Part shown: in pieces, positions 1 to 5,866 of the stretch
Position numbering within the stretch: position 1 is the stretch's first letter
Layout of the letters: every line of letters starts with the position of its first letter
Assembly: GCA_039180865.1 (NCBI GenBank)
Contig: JBCDCZ010000253.1
Coordinates: 1-6,665, forward strand
DNA from: JBCDCU01 sp039180865
GTDB lineage: Bacteria > Pseudomonadota > Alphaproteobacteria > Rhizobiales > JACESI01
Length of the DNA stretch: 6,665 nucleotides
Reading direction: 5' to 3'
Translations under genes and position numbers: made by a program
Notes under the pieces: generated by a model
Seen by the model: the letters and a program-made list of their open reading frames with translations, nothing else
Told to the model about the DNA's origin: nothing
Databases searched by the model: none

Positions 1-143
1 TCGCCTCCCGTCTTGCAATCGATCCTGATCATCCTGGTGAGCAAGCCTACCTTGAAAGGCTTGCAACACTACTCGCGCTCCCGCCGGAGTTCGTCGCCCA
101 TCTTGAGAGCCAAATCGAGGCAAGTCCGGCCCCTGCAGTTTGA
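1..143 (+). CDS. C-terminal end of a TerB-like (DUF533) protein, cut by the window edge
   Basis: The reading frame beginning at base 3 is open from the window edge to a TGA at 141-143 and gives the last 46 residues of a protein whose start lies outside. The tail contains ASRLAIDPDHPGEQAYLERL followed by a Leu/Ala-rich stretch with LPPEFVAHLE. The acidic DPDHPxExxYL segment leading into a short helix is, from memory, typical of the C-terminus of alphaproteobacterial DUF533/TerB-like proteins (the YebE family), helical proteins of uncertain function whose fold is shared with tellurite-resistance TerB. No catalytic role can be stated. The next gene starts eight bases after the stop, so the two are probably co-transcribed. 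The frame is certain to be open, but the family assignment rests on one short segment. Confidence 0.68.
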   Translation, partial: ASRLAIDPDHPGEQAYLERLATLLALPPEFVAHLESQIEASPAPAV

Positions 144-151
144 GACGAAAC

Positions 152-607
152 ATGTATCTCGCCAGGTCTCTTGCTTTAATTTCGGCAGTAGCGATTTTTG
201 CTACCCTCAGCCTTTCCGAAGGCCTGGCGAGAAACGCGTGTTTTGAACGCACCTATGATGCCCAGCACCTGGCGGGTCATCCTGGCCAGTCGGTTCGCAC
301 AATGCGTCTAACCATCGGCCCGCCCGCCTTCGACATCGATGAGGCGGGTGGAGATTTATCCATTACACTTCGCAATGGTCAGCGCTTTGACGCCAGCATT
401 GCTTGCAGACGCCCGACTGGAAACACGCAAGCCTGCGGGATTGAATGCGATGGCGGGCGCTTCTCACTCACCTATCGCTCATCGGACCAATCGGTCCTGC
501 TGCGGACCGGTACACCTGAGCTCTTCTTCGCCTCCTATGGGAGCGTCGCATTCGAGTTAAAACGCGACCCGGAACATCGCACATTTCGGCTTTTCAGATG
601 TGACTGA
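152..607 (+). CDS. Small secreted cysteine-containing protein, function unknown
   Basis: This 151-residue protein begins with a classic Sec signal peptide: a short Arg-containing start (MYLAR), a hydrophobic core at about residues 7-21, and a likely cleavage after Leu-Ala at residue 26. The predicted mature part is about 125 residues, without further membrane segments, and carries five cysteines (30, 85, 95, 99, 150), so one or two periplasmic disulfides are plausible. The region after the signal, CFERTYDAQHLAGHP, resembles small periplasmic hypothetical proteins of rhizobia, but I cannot name a domain. ATG 152 is preferred over an in-frame TTG at 140 because TGAGA at 141-145 gives a modest ribosome binding site and the signal peptide then starts cleanly. 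The gene follows the TerB-like gene by eight bases and is probably in its operon. Function is unknown; a non-cytoplasmic location is the only firm inference. Confidence 0.8.
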   Translation: MYLARSLALISAVAIFATLSLSEGLARNACFERTYDAQHLAGHPGQSVRTMRLTIGPPAFDIDEAGGDLSITLRNGQRFDASIACRRPTGNTQACGIECDGGRFSLTYRSSDQSVLLRTGTPELFFASYGSVAFELKRDPEHRTFRLFRCD

Positions 608-620
608 GGCTCATAAGACA

Positions 621-644
621 GCGCGCCGAACCCAGTCGGCGCGC
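621..644. terminator. GC-rich hairpin between convergent genes
   Basis: GCGCGCCGA (621-629) and its exact reverse complement (636-644) form a 9-base-pair stem with a 6-base loop, 13 bases after the stop of the secreted-protein gene and 13 bases after the end of the MAPEG gene on the other strand. The position fits a shared bidirectional terminator. Neither side has a proper run of T residues, so it is not a textbook intrinsic terminator and could instead only stabilise transcript ends. Confidence 0.45.
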
Positions 645-657
645 GCTTCGTCACATT

Positions 658-1056
658 CTAGACAATTCCGAGAATTGCGAAGGCAATCGCAACCTGACAC
701 GCCCATCCGCCCGCGAAGGTGAGCGTACGTACGACGGGAATTGCGAACATGTAGCAGATGTAGTGGGCCAGCCGCAGGAAAAAATAGGCCATGGCCGCGA
801 ACTCGGTAACACCCGATGAAACGCCTGCCACGTTCGCCGCCACAACGAGCGTTGCGAAGACAACGAGATTTTCAACTGCATTTTTATGGGCCGCGAGAGC
901 ACGCTCCGCCCATGGCGAGTGCGGCTTAACTTCACCCGTCGGATAGCCCATGGCGTCGGCAAGACCGCGCACTGCAATCCGATTCAAAATGTAGGGCACC
1001 CATAAAAGGGCCGTCATCAATGCGGTCAGTGTCAGCCAGTAAAGTTCAGTGGTCAT
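658..1056 (-). CDS. MAPEG-family integral membrane protein
   Basis: This 132-residue protein is almost entirely hydrophobic, with four membrane segments at roughly residues 4-24, 62-79, 83-105 and 108-130. Between the first two lies a polar stretch with AERALAAHKNAVENL (50-64), which matches the Arg...His-x-Asn-x-x-Glu-Asn pattern of the MAPEG family (membrane-associated proteins in eicosanoid and glutathione metabolism). Characterised eukaryotic members are glutathione transferases, peroxidases or leukotriene synthases and work as trimers. For bacterial members the substrate is generally not known, and none can be inferred here. Length and topology are normal. The ATG at 1056 has a good ribosome binding site, AGAGGT (1065-1070, 8 bases away). 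The gene diverges from a TetR regulator across two operator-like palindromes, so inducible expression is likely. Confidence 0.88.
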   Translation of the reverse strand: MTTELYWLTLTALMTALLWVPYILNRIAVRGLADAMGYPTGEVKPHSPWAERALAAHKNAVENLVVFATLVVAANVAGVSSGVTEFAAMAYFFLRLAHYICYMFAIPVVRTLTFAGGWACQVAIAFAILGIV

Positions 1057-1064
1057 GGTCGTTT

Positions 1065-1070
1065 ACCTCT
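1065..1070 (-). promoter_or_regulatory. Ribosome binding site of the MAPEG gene
   Basis: AGAGGT on the minus strand lies eight bases upstream of the ATG at 1056 and fixes that start. It partly overlaps a small inverted repeat, CTAGA-TT-TCTAG (1069-1080). Confidence 0.6.
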
Positions 1071-1130
1071 AGATTTCTAGCGCGGGCCCGTGCTCCGAAC
1101 TGGCCATCCACCAGCCAGTGAAGCTCAAAA

Positions 1131-1154
1131 ATTCTGGAACAATTGTTCAAGAAT
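1131..1154. promoter_or_regulatory. Operator-like palindrome 1 (MAPEG side)
   Basis: The central 12 bases, GAACAATTGTTC (1137-1148), are a perfect palindrome. The flanks ATTCT (1131-1135) and AGAAT (1150-1154) extend it to 24 bases with a single mismatched pair (G1136 with A1149). It aligns without gaps to the second palindrome at 1169-1192, identical at 18 of 24 positions, which suggests both bind the same protein. On the minus strand a -10-like TATTCT (1155-1150) overlaps its edge, so bound repressor would block transcription of the MAPEG gene. The binding protein is inferred to be the adjacent TetR regulator. Confidence 0.6.
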
Positions 1155-1179
1155 AACTATTGGTATTGAATCTTGACCA
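1150..1179 (-). promoter_or_regulatory. Candidate promoter of the MAPEG gene
   Basis: On the minus strand, TGGTCA (1179-1174, four of six -35 matches) and TATTCT (1155-1150, four of six -10 matches) are 18 bases apart. The -35 would lie in palindrome 2 and the -10 would overlap palindrome 1, placing both elements under the presumed repressor. The match is modest and other placements are possible. Confidence 0.22.
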
Positions 1180-1192
1180 TTTGGTCAAGATT
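1169..1192. promoter_or_regulatory. Operator-like palindrome 2 (TetR side)
   Basis: The left arm AATCTTGACCA (1169-1179) and its exact reverse complement (1182-1192) are separated by two bases, giving a 24-base element with no mismatches in the arms. Dyads of this size with GACC/GGTC half-sites are typical of TetR-family operators. It sits 42 bases upstream of the TetR start, and its TTGACC can also serve as the -35 element of that gene, as expected for autorepression. Because the palindrome is symmetrical, a -35-like element is present on both strands. Confidence 0.7.
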
Positions 1193-1200
1193 TTTATGCT
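1173..1200 (+). promoter_or_regulatory. Candidate promoter of the TetR gene
   Basis: TTGACC (1173-1178, five of six matches to the -35 consensus) is followed after 16 bases by TATGCT (1195-1200, four of six matches to the -10 consensus). Transcription would begin near 1207 and leave a leader of about 28 bases before the ATG at 1235. The -35 lies inside palindrome 2, which is consistent with repression by occlusion. Consensus matching alone is weak evidence in an alphaproteobacterium. Confidence 0.35.
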
Positions 1201-1221
1201 TCACTTTGAAAAGAACCCGAA

Positions 1222-1226
1222 AAGGA
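1222..1226 (+). promoter_or_regulatory. Ribosome binding site that decides the TetR start
   Basis: AAGGA lies eight bases upstream of ATG 1235. It favours this start over the in-frame TTG at 1160, which would place palindrome 2 inside the coding sequence and add a 25-residue extension unrelated to the family. Confidence 0.65.
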
Positions 1227-1234
1227 ACGGCGAC

Positions 1235-1813
1235 ATGGCACGGCTTAGGGAATTTGATGAAGCCAAGGCAATCACTGCTGTCCAAAATGTCTTTTGGGAA
1301 AAAGGCTATGAAGGAACGTCCTATGCCGACCTGACCACGGCAACGGGCCTAGGCAAAGGCAGTCTCTACGCGGCATTTGGGAACAAACGCGCCCTCTATA
1401 TCAAGGCACTCAGCGTCTATATCGAACAGGAGGTGAGCCTCGCAGAACTGTTGTTCGCAGGCATTGGTCCGGCAAACGGTTTGAGCACCAGCGAGCGTGT
1501 TCAACACTTTCTCGGGCTTGCTATTGAGGCAATTGAAAAACGCGATGACCGGCGCGGGTGTTTTCTTTGTAATGCATCCGTGGAACTGGCGCCGCATGAC
1601 GGCGAAATCGAAGACCTTGTCACAGCCGCCCATGACCGGCTGACGAAAGGTCTAACGGCGCTTTTTGACGAAAACGGTGATGAAAAGAGCCGCGTTAAAG
1701 CCGACCGGCTCCTTGCCGTCTATCTTGGAATGCGTGTTCTGGCGAAAGCTGGATCATCAATTGCGACCCTGAGCGCGATCCGCGAGATCGAACTGGAACA
1801 CTCATTTCTTTGA
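1235..1813 (+). CDS. TetR/AcrR-family transcriptional regulator
   Basis: This is a 192-residue protein of normal length for the family. The N-terminal DNA-binding domain (about residues 7-55) contains the helix-turn-helix TSYADLTTATGLGKGSLYAAF, split as T28-A36 and G38-F48, followed by the usual G/NKRALY. The C-terminal domain (about 60-190) is the ligand-binding and dimerisation part. It includes RRGCFLCNASVELAPHD (106-122), similar to the GCFLxNxxxEL stretch of a common TetR subgroup. The only two cysteines, C109 and C112, form a CxxC motif there. The gene diverges from a MAPEG membrane protein and is preceded by two related palindromes, so it most likely represses itself and that gene. The ligand is unknown. 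A reactive electrophile or thiol-modifying compound is possible given the cysteines, but this is speculation. Confidence 0.9.
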   Translation: MARLREFDEAKAITAVQNVFWEKGYEGTSYADLTTATGLGKGSLYAAFGNKRALYIKALSVYIEQEVSLAELLFAGIGPANGLSTSERVQHFLGLAIEAIEKRDDRRGCFLCNASVELAPHDGEIEDLVTAAHDRLTKGLTALFDENGDEKSRVKADRLLAVYLGMRVLAKAGSSIATLSAIREIELEHSFL

Positions 1814-1835
1814 TCTCGATAGATGATTTAAGGCT

Positions 1836-2594
1836 TCAGGTATCCCGCTTGGGATCACGTTTGTAGCGGATCGTCTCAAAGCGCAACGAAAGTGAATCGA
1901 AGAGCAGCAGCCGCCCGACCATTCCTTCGCCAGCCCCCGTAATCTCCTTGACGATCTCCAGCGCCTGCAACGTCCCCATAACGCCGGTCAGAACACCAAG
2001 CACGCCAGCTTGAGCACAGGTTGGAACACTCCCCTCCTCCGGCTCCGTCGGATAGAGGCATCGGTAGCTTGGATTGAGCCCGCCTTCTGAATTTCCGGCA
2101 AACGGTTTCAGGGTTGTCAGCGTTCCGTCAAACCGACCGACCGCTGCGGAGACAAGTACCTTTTCCATGCGTTCGCAGCTATCGGCGACCGCATAGCGTG
2201 TTCTGAAGTTATCGGATCCGTCAGCGACGATATCGTAGCCAGCAATCAGGTCATCAGCATTGTCTTCCGTTAGTCTAACATCGTGGATTTCCACACTGAC
2301 ATTCGGGTTTATGCGGGACAGAGCATGTTTGGCACTTTCGGTTTTTTTGATCCCGACATTCTCCGTGTCGTGGATGATCTGTCGCTGCAGATTGGAGAGG
2401 CTCACAGTATCATCGTCGGCAATTCCGAGAGTGCCGACACCTGCCGCCGCCAGATATTGCAGAACCGGAGCACCGAGACCGCCCGCCCCGATCACGAGGA
2501 CCCGTGCGGCTTTCAGTTTCTGCTGCCCGGCACCCCCGATTTCAGGAAGGACGATATGGCGGGCATAGCGCTCGATTTCTTCCGTGCCCAGCAT
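1836..2594 (-). CDS. moeB: MoeB/ThiF-family adenylyltransferase (E1-like)
   Basis: Enzymes of this family use ATP to adenylate the C-terminal Gly-Gly of a small ubiquitin-like sulfur carrier: MoaD for molybdopterin (MoeB) or ThiS for thiamine (ThiF). The 252-residue protein shows the opening ERYARHIVLPEIGG (8-21), the nucleotide loop GAGGLG (36-41), DDDTVSLSNLQRQ (60-72) with the conserved Asn and Arg, and DGSDN (125-129) with the Mg-binding Asp128. Cys193 in VPTCAQAG corresponds to the ThiF cysteine that takes part in sulfur transfer. The zinc cysteines of E. coli MoeB are mostly absent: the first pair reads SYRC (only Cys179) and the C-terminus ends RDPKRDT with none. There is no rhodanese domain. 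It is the last gene of the operon, three bases after dut, and no moa or thi gene is in view, so MoeB rather than ThiF or another E1-like role is not proven. Confidence 0.85.
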   Translation of the reverse strand: MLGTEEIERYARHIVLPEIGGAGQQKLKAARVLVIGAGGLGAPVLQYLAAAGVGTLGIADDDTVSLSNLQRQIIHDTENVGIKKTESAKHALSRINPNVSVEIHDVRLTEDNADDLIAGYDIVADGSDNFRTRYAVADSCERMEKVLVSAAVGRFDGTLTTLKPFAGNSEGGLNPSYRCLYPTEPEEGSVPTCAQAGVLGVLTGVMGTLQALEIVKEITGAGEGMVGRLLLFDSLSLRFETIRYKRDPKRDT

Positions 2595-2597
2595 TTT

Positions 2598-3050
2598 TCA
2601 AACACCCGTTGAACCGAAACCACCAGCGCCACGTTCGCTGCTTGAGAGCTCAGACCTGATCTCAAAACGCGCCTGAATAACCGGAGCGAAGACCATTTGA
2701 GCGATCCGCATCCCGCGCTCAATCACAAAAGTGTCTTGTCCGTGATTGATGAGAATGATCTTTACCTCACCTCGATAATCGGCGTCGATCGTCCCGGGCG
2801 AGTTGAGCCCCGTCAGTCCGTGCTTTACGGCAAGGCCGGAGCGTGGCCTGACCTGAGCTTCAAATCCCGCGGGTATTTCGAAGGCCAATCCCGTCGGAAC
2901 CAGTGCACGGGCCCCTGGCGATAACTCGAGAGGTGCATCGGCTGGAACGGCCGCCCTGAGGTCAACACCTGCGGCACCTGCCGTTTCATAGGCCGGCAGC
3001 TCCAATCCTTCAAAATGCGGCAAACAAAGAATCCCGACATCCAGCGTCAT
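2598..3050 (-). CDS. dut: Deoxyuridine 5'-triphosphate nucleotidohydrolase (dUTPase)
   Basis: Dut hydrolyses dUTP to dUMP and pyrophosphate, keeping uracil out of DNA and feeding thymidylate synthesis. The enzyme is a trimer with active sites shared between subunits. All five family motifs are present (numbered from ATG 3050, 150 residues): AAGVDLRA (26-33), RPRSGLAVKHG (68-78), GLNSPGTIDADYRGEV (81-96) with the catalytic Asp89 and the base-stacking Tyr92, RIAQMVFAPV (115-124), and the mobile C-terminal arm RGAGGFGSTG (140-149). Length is normal. ATG 3050 follows the coaBC stop by five bases. An in-frame TTG at 3059 overlaps the coaBC stop and would add three residues, but it has no properly spaced ribosome binding site. 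The gene is translationally coupled within the operon, and the coaBC-dut pairing is common in Proteobacteria (E. coli dfp-dut). Confidence 0.95.
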   Translation of the reverse strand: MTLDVGILCLPHFEGLELPAYETAGAAGVDLRAAVPADAPLELSPGARALVPTGLAFEIPAGFEAQVRPRSGLAVKHGLTGLNSPGTIDADYRGEVKIILINHGQDTFVIERGMRIAQMVFAPVIQARFEIRSELSSSERGAGGFGSTGV

Positions 3051-3055
3051 TGTGC

Positions 3056-4267
3056 TCAATCCAAATGATCAGCGATGAAAGAGACAAGTTTTTCGGCCAC
3101 ATTGGCCTTCGGCATCTTCTCCCATGTCTCGATGCTCGCCTGCCCGTTGTCGACACGAACGATATGAACGGTGTTTTCGTCACCCCCCATGACACCTGCC
3201 TCTGGTGATACGTCATTCGCGACGATCCAATCCGCGCCCTTTCGTTTCAATTTAGCGCGGGCGTATTCGAGGACTTTTGTGGTTTCCGCTGCAAAGCCGA
3301 TGACCAGTCCGGGCCGTTCATCGGAGTGAGCGAGCCAATTGAGAATGTCAGGGTTCTCAGTAAAGGTGAGTGTTGGCGGCTTACCGGAGCCATCCTTCTT
3401 AATCTTTTCAGACGCCTCCGCATCAACCCGCCAATCCGCGACTGCGGCTGCCATTATCGCGATATCGGCCGGAAGGGCCGCTTCAACCGCATCCTTCATC
3501 TGCTGTGCGGTTTCCACCTTGACCCGATGGACGCCGTGTGGTGCCGCAAGCTCGACTGGACCCGACACAAGGGTGACATCGGCGCCTGCTTCGGCTGCAC
3601 TCCGCGCGATCGCATAGCCCTGTTTGCCGGAAGACCGGTTAGCAATGTAGCGCACGGGATCAATCGGCTCATGGGTCGGTCCGGCGGTGACGAGAACGCG
3701 TTTGCCGGAAAGCCGGCCTTTGCGTTCGAGCTTTGCGTCAATGGCGGCGACGATTTCGAGCGGCTCACTCAGACGGCCACGGCCTGCTTCATTGCGTTCG
3801 GCCATTTCACCGATTTCCGGTCCGATGACGGAAACCCCATCTTCAGCAAGCCGGGCGATATTGCGTTTAGTCGCCGGATGGTTCCACATGAAGGGGTTCA
3901 TGGCAGGCGCAGCAACGATCGGTTTGTTGCTTGCAAGAACAACCGCGCTCGCAAGATCGTTCGCGAGACCGTTCGCCATTTTTGCGAGAAAGTCTGCACT
4001 GGCTGGTGCGACCACAATGAGATCTGCCTCGCGGGAAAGCCGGATATGGCCGATCTCTTCCTCTTGAGTCAGGTCAAAAAGATCATCAGCGACCGGGTTT
4101 TCCGATAACGTCTGGACGGAAAGCGGCGTCACGAACTCCTTCGCCGATTGCGTCATGACGCAACGCACATCCGCACCGCGCTCTCTGAGGCGTCGGATCA
4201 CTTCAAGCACCTTATAAGCAGCGATGCCGCCGGTGATGATAACAAGAATGCGCTTGTCGCTTAACAT
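3056..4267 (-). CDS. coaBC: Bifunctional phosphopantothenoylcysteine decarboxylase / phosphopantothenate-cysteine ligase
   Basis: This 403-residue cytoplasmic flavoenzyme performs two steps of coenzyme A synthesis. The CoaB half joins cysteine to 4'-phosphopantothenate and the CoaC half decarboxylates the product to 4'-phosphopantetheine. The CoaC domain (about 1-180) shows TGGIAAYK (12-19), the catalytic His74 in GHIRLSREADL, APASADFLAKMANG (87-100) and the PAMN motif with Asn124 (121-124). The CoaB domain (about 186-403) shows TAGPTHEPID (194-203), Asn210 in RYIANRSSGKQG, AAAVADWR (273-280), KIKK (288-291) and IVANDV. The substrate-flap cysteine of the E. coli enzyme (Cys158 in its ACGDIGPGR segment) is replaced here by Glu157 in GEMAERNEAGRGRL. 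The only cysteine in the protein is Cys36. The gene lies nine bases after ubiB and five before dut; its ribosome binding site is weak, so coupling to ubiB is likely. Confidence 0.96.
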   Translation of the reverse strand: MLSDKRILVIITGGIAAYKVLEVIRRLRERGADVRCVMTQSAKEFVTPLSVQTLSENPVADDLFDLTQEEEIGHIRLSREADLIVVAPASADFLAKMANGLANDLASAVVLASNKPIVAAPAMNPFMWNHPATKRNIARLAEDGVSVIGPEIGEMAERNEAGRGRLSEPLEIVAAIDAKLERKGRLSGKRVLVTAGPTHEPIDPVRYIANRSSGKQGYAIARSAAEAGADVTLVSGPVELAAPHGVHRVKVETAQQMKDAVEAALPADIAIMAAAVADWRVDAEASEKIKKDGSGKPPTLTFTENPDILNWLAHSDERPGLVIGFAAETTKVLEYARAKLKRKGADWIVANDVSPEAGVMGGDENTVHIVRVDNGQASIETWEKMPKANVAEKLVSFIADHLD

Positions 4268-4276
4268 TCCGACTTA

Positions 4277-5857
4277 TTACCCCCACCATATGGCTGCGGC
4301 AAGCAGGGCAACGGATATGGCGACGCCCCAAAGTGCGATTGCAGTCGCTCCTGCTCGTGGCCGAGCCCCTGCCCCCATCGCTCCGATCGTCCGCTCATCA
4401 AGGCGTAATCCCTGTTCGCTCATCAGAGTCAATTCACGTGATAACTTCTCAGCCCGTTCCGCAAGATCGGGCAGTTCACCAACCAGCCTTCCAAGCGTGG
4501 ACAATCCGTGCGCTGCACGGCGCAAATGAGCTGCAGGTCCGATATGGTGGGCAACCCAATCCCGCAACACGGGTTCCGACGCTCGCCACATATTAAAGTC
4601 GGGATCGAGCGATCGGGCCACACCCTCTGCGACAACCATGGTGCGCTGAAGAAAGATCAGTTGCGGCTGAAGCGGCATATCAAAGAGGTCGGTCACGTCC
4701 AGAAGCTGCTGGAGGAGACGAGCCATGGAAATGTCTTCGGCAGCAGCCCCATGGATCGGTTCGCCGATACCACGCAAGGCTTGCGCAAAGTCCGCAACCT
4801 TATGGCGCGCGGGAACATATCCGGCTTCGAAATGAACCTCGGCAATGCGCTGGTAGTCGCGATTGATGAAACCCCATAGGATCTCGGCGAGGAAACGGCT
4901 TTCCGCCTCATTGATGCGGCCCATGATGCCGCCATCAATCGCGACAAGAGTGCCATCGGCTTCGACAAACAGATTTCCCTGGTGCATATCAGCGTGGAAG
5001 TAACCGTCACGCACGGCCTGAACGAGAAAACTTGCAATCACGCGCTGGGCGAGCTCTTTCAAGTCATGGCCGGCCGCGATCAGTTTCTCATGTTCTGATA
5101 GTTTGAGCCCGTCAATCCACTCCGTGACGAGCACATCGCGAGACATATACCGCCAGAAGATTTCCGGGGTCCGATATCGCGGCTCGTCTTTCATGTTCTC
5201 GTTGAGCTCGGACAGCGCTGCTGCCTCAAGACGCAAATCGAGTTCAAGCTCCGCGGATCTGGCGTGCGTGTCGATCGCTGCGACGGGGCGCAAGCGCCGC
5301 ATGAACGGCACAAGCCATTCCAACCATCGGGCAGCTAGTAAAAAAGCATCGAGGTCGTTCTTGAAACGTTGCCTTATCTTTGGTCGCAGAACCTTAACAG
5401 CAACCCAGCGATCCTCTCCATTCTCATCGAAGATCCGCGCTTTGTGCACCTGGGCAATCGATGCTGCAGCGATCGGTTCGGTAAAATCATGAAAAAGCAC
5501 GTCACACGGAGCGCCGAAGGCATCGGCGATCTGCTTCTCGGCGATCTCGGTCGGAAAAGGAGGCAGATCGTCCTGGAGTAGCCTCAGGCTTGCGGCGATG
5601 TTCTTGCCGACAATATCAGGGCGCGTTGCAAGAAACTGTCCCACTTTAATATAGGTCGGTCCAAGGCGAGTAAGCGCTCCGGTCAGGCGATCGGCATTGT
5701 CTGATGTTTTGACAGAGCGCTTTTCAACAAGACGCAAAGTGCCGACAACCGCCCGCAAAGGTGCCGGCATCCCTTCATCCGGGAGGACACGGGTCACGCC
5801 TTCGCGGATGAGCACATAGCCTGCGCGCACCAGGCGAAAAAACGACATCAATGCCAT
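4277..5857 (-). CDS. ubiB: UbiB, atypical kinase-like protein of ubiquinone biosynthesis
   Basis: UbiB (ABC1/ADCK/Coq8 family) is needed for ubiquinone synthesis and has ATPase rather than normal protein kinase activity; it probably assists extraction of membrane-bound intermediates. The 526-residue protein has the family-specific KVGQ (71-74), the Ala-rich loop AAASIAQVH (130-138) in place of the kinase glycine loop, the nucleotide-binding lysine K155 in VAVKV, ELD (205-207) as the ExD motif, and the catalytic segment HADMHQGN (288-295). The metal-binding DFG position reads DGG (308-310). The C-terminus has a membrane anchor at about 504-525, as is usual. ATG 5857 is supported by TAAGG (5865-5869) seven bases away, which overlaps the ubiE stop codon. 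Gaps to ubiE and coaBC are nine bases each. Length is normal and no lesion is seen. Confidence 0.95.
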   Translation of the reverse strand: MALMSFFRLVRAGYVLIREGVTRVLPDEGMPAPLRAVVGTLRLVEKRSVKTSDNADRLTGALTRLGPTYIKVGQFLATRPDIVGKNIAASLRLLQDDLPPFPTEIAEKQIADAFGAPCDVLFHDFTEPIAAASIAQVHKARIFDENGEDRWVAVKVLRPKIRQRFKNDLDAFLLAARWLEWLVPFMRRLRPVAAIDTHARSAELELDLRLEAAALSELNENMKDEPRYRTPEIFWRYMSRDVLVTEWIDGLKLSEHEKLIAAGHDLKELAQRVIASFLVQAVRDGYFHADMHQGNLFVEADGTLVAIDGGIMGRINEAESRFLAEILWGFINRDYQRIAEVHFEAGYVPARHKVADFAQALRGIGEPIHGAAAEDISMARLLQQLLDVTDLFDMPLQPQLIFLQRTMVVAEGVARSLDPDFNMWRASEPVLRDWVAHHIGPAAHLRRAAHGLSTLGRLVGELPDLAERAEKLSRELTLMSEQGLRLDERTIGAMGAGARPRAGATAIALWGVAISVALLAAAIWWG

Positions 5858-5866
5858 GGCGGGGCC

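Noticed and set aside
140..151. Upstream TTG start for the secreted protein
   Set aside because: It overlaps the preceding stop codon and has no good ribosome binding site; ATG 152 gives a cleaner signal peptide.
13..246. A 77-residue open frame on the + strand at the window start
   Set aside because: It overlaps both the TerB-like C-terminus and the signal peptide of the secreted protein in another frame, and its composition (Arg/Ser-rich) looks like an out-of-frame reading.
651..977. A 108-residue minus-strand frame overlapping the MAPEG gene
   Set aside because: It lies inside the well-supported membrane protein in a different frame and has no recognisable domain.
1069..1119. Small inverted repeats in the MAPEG leader: CTAGA-TT-TCTAG (1069-1080) and ACTGGC/GCCAGT with a 9-base loop (1099-1119)
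   Set aside because: Arms of five and six bases occur often by chance. They could fold near the ribosome binding site, but nothing else supports a riboswitch or attenuator.
1160..1234. N-terminal extension of the TetR protein from a TTG at 1160
   Set aside because: It would run through the perfect palindrome and the candidate promoter; ATG 1235 has an AAGGA site at ideal spacing and matches the usual family start.
1842..1855. Short hairpin ATCCC-GCTT-GGGAT as a terminator at the end of the moeB-like gene
   Set aside because: The stem is only five base pairs, lies within the coding sequence and is not followed by a T-run.
3051..3059. TTG start for dut overlapping the coaBC stop
   Set aside because: The only purine-rich bases are directly next to the TTG, too close for ribosome binding, while ATG 3050 lies five bases past the coaBC stop. 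It cannot be fully excluded.
3326..4108. A 260-residue open frame antisense to coaBC
   Set aside because: It is long, but fully inside a convincing coaBC gene on the other strand. Its sequence is rich in Arg, Cys, Gly and His with no domain, typical of an antisense shadow in a GC-rich gene.
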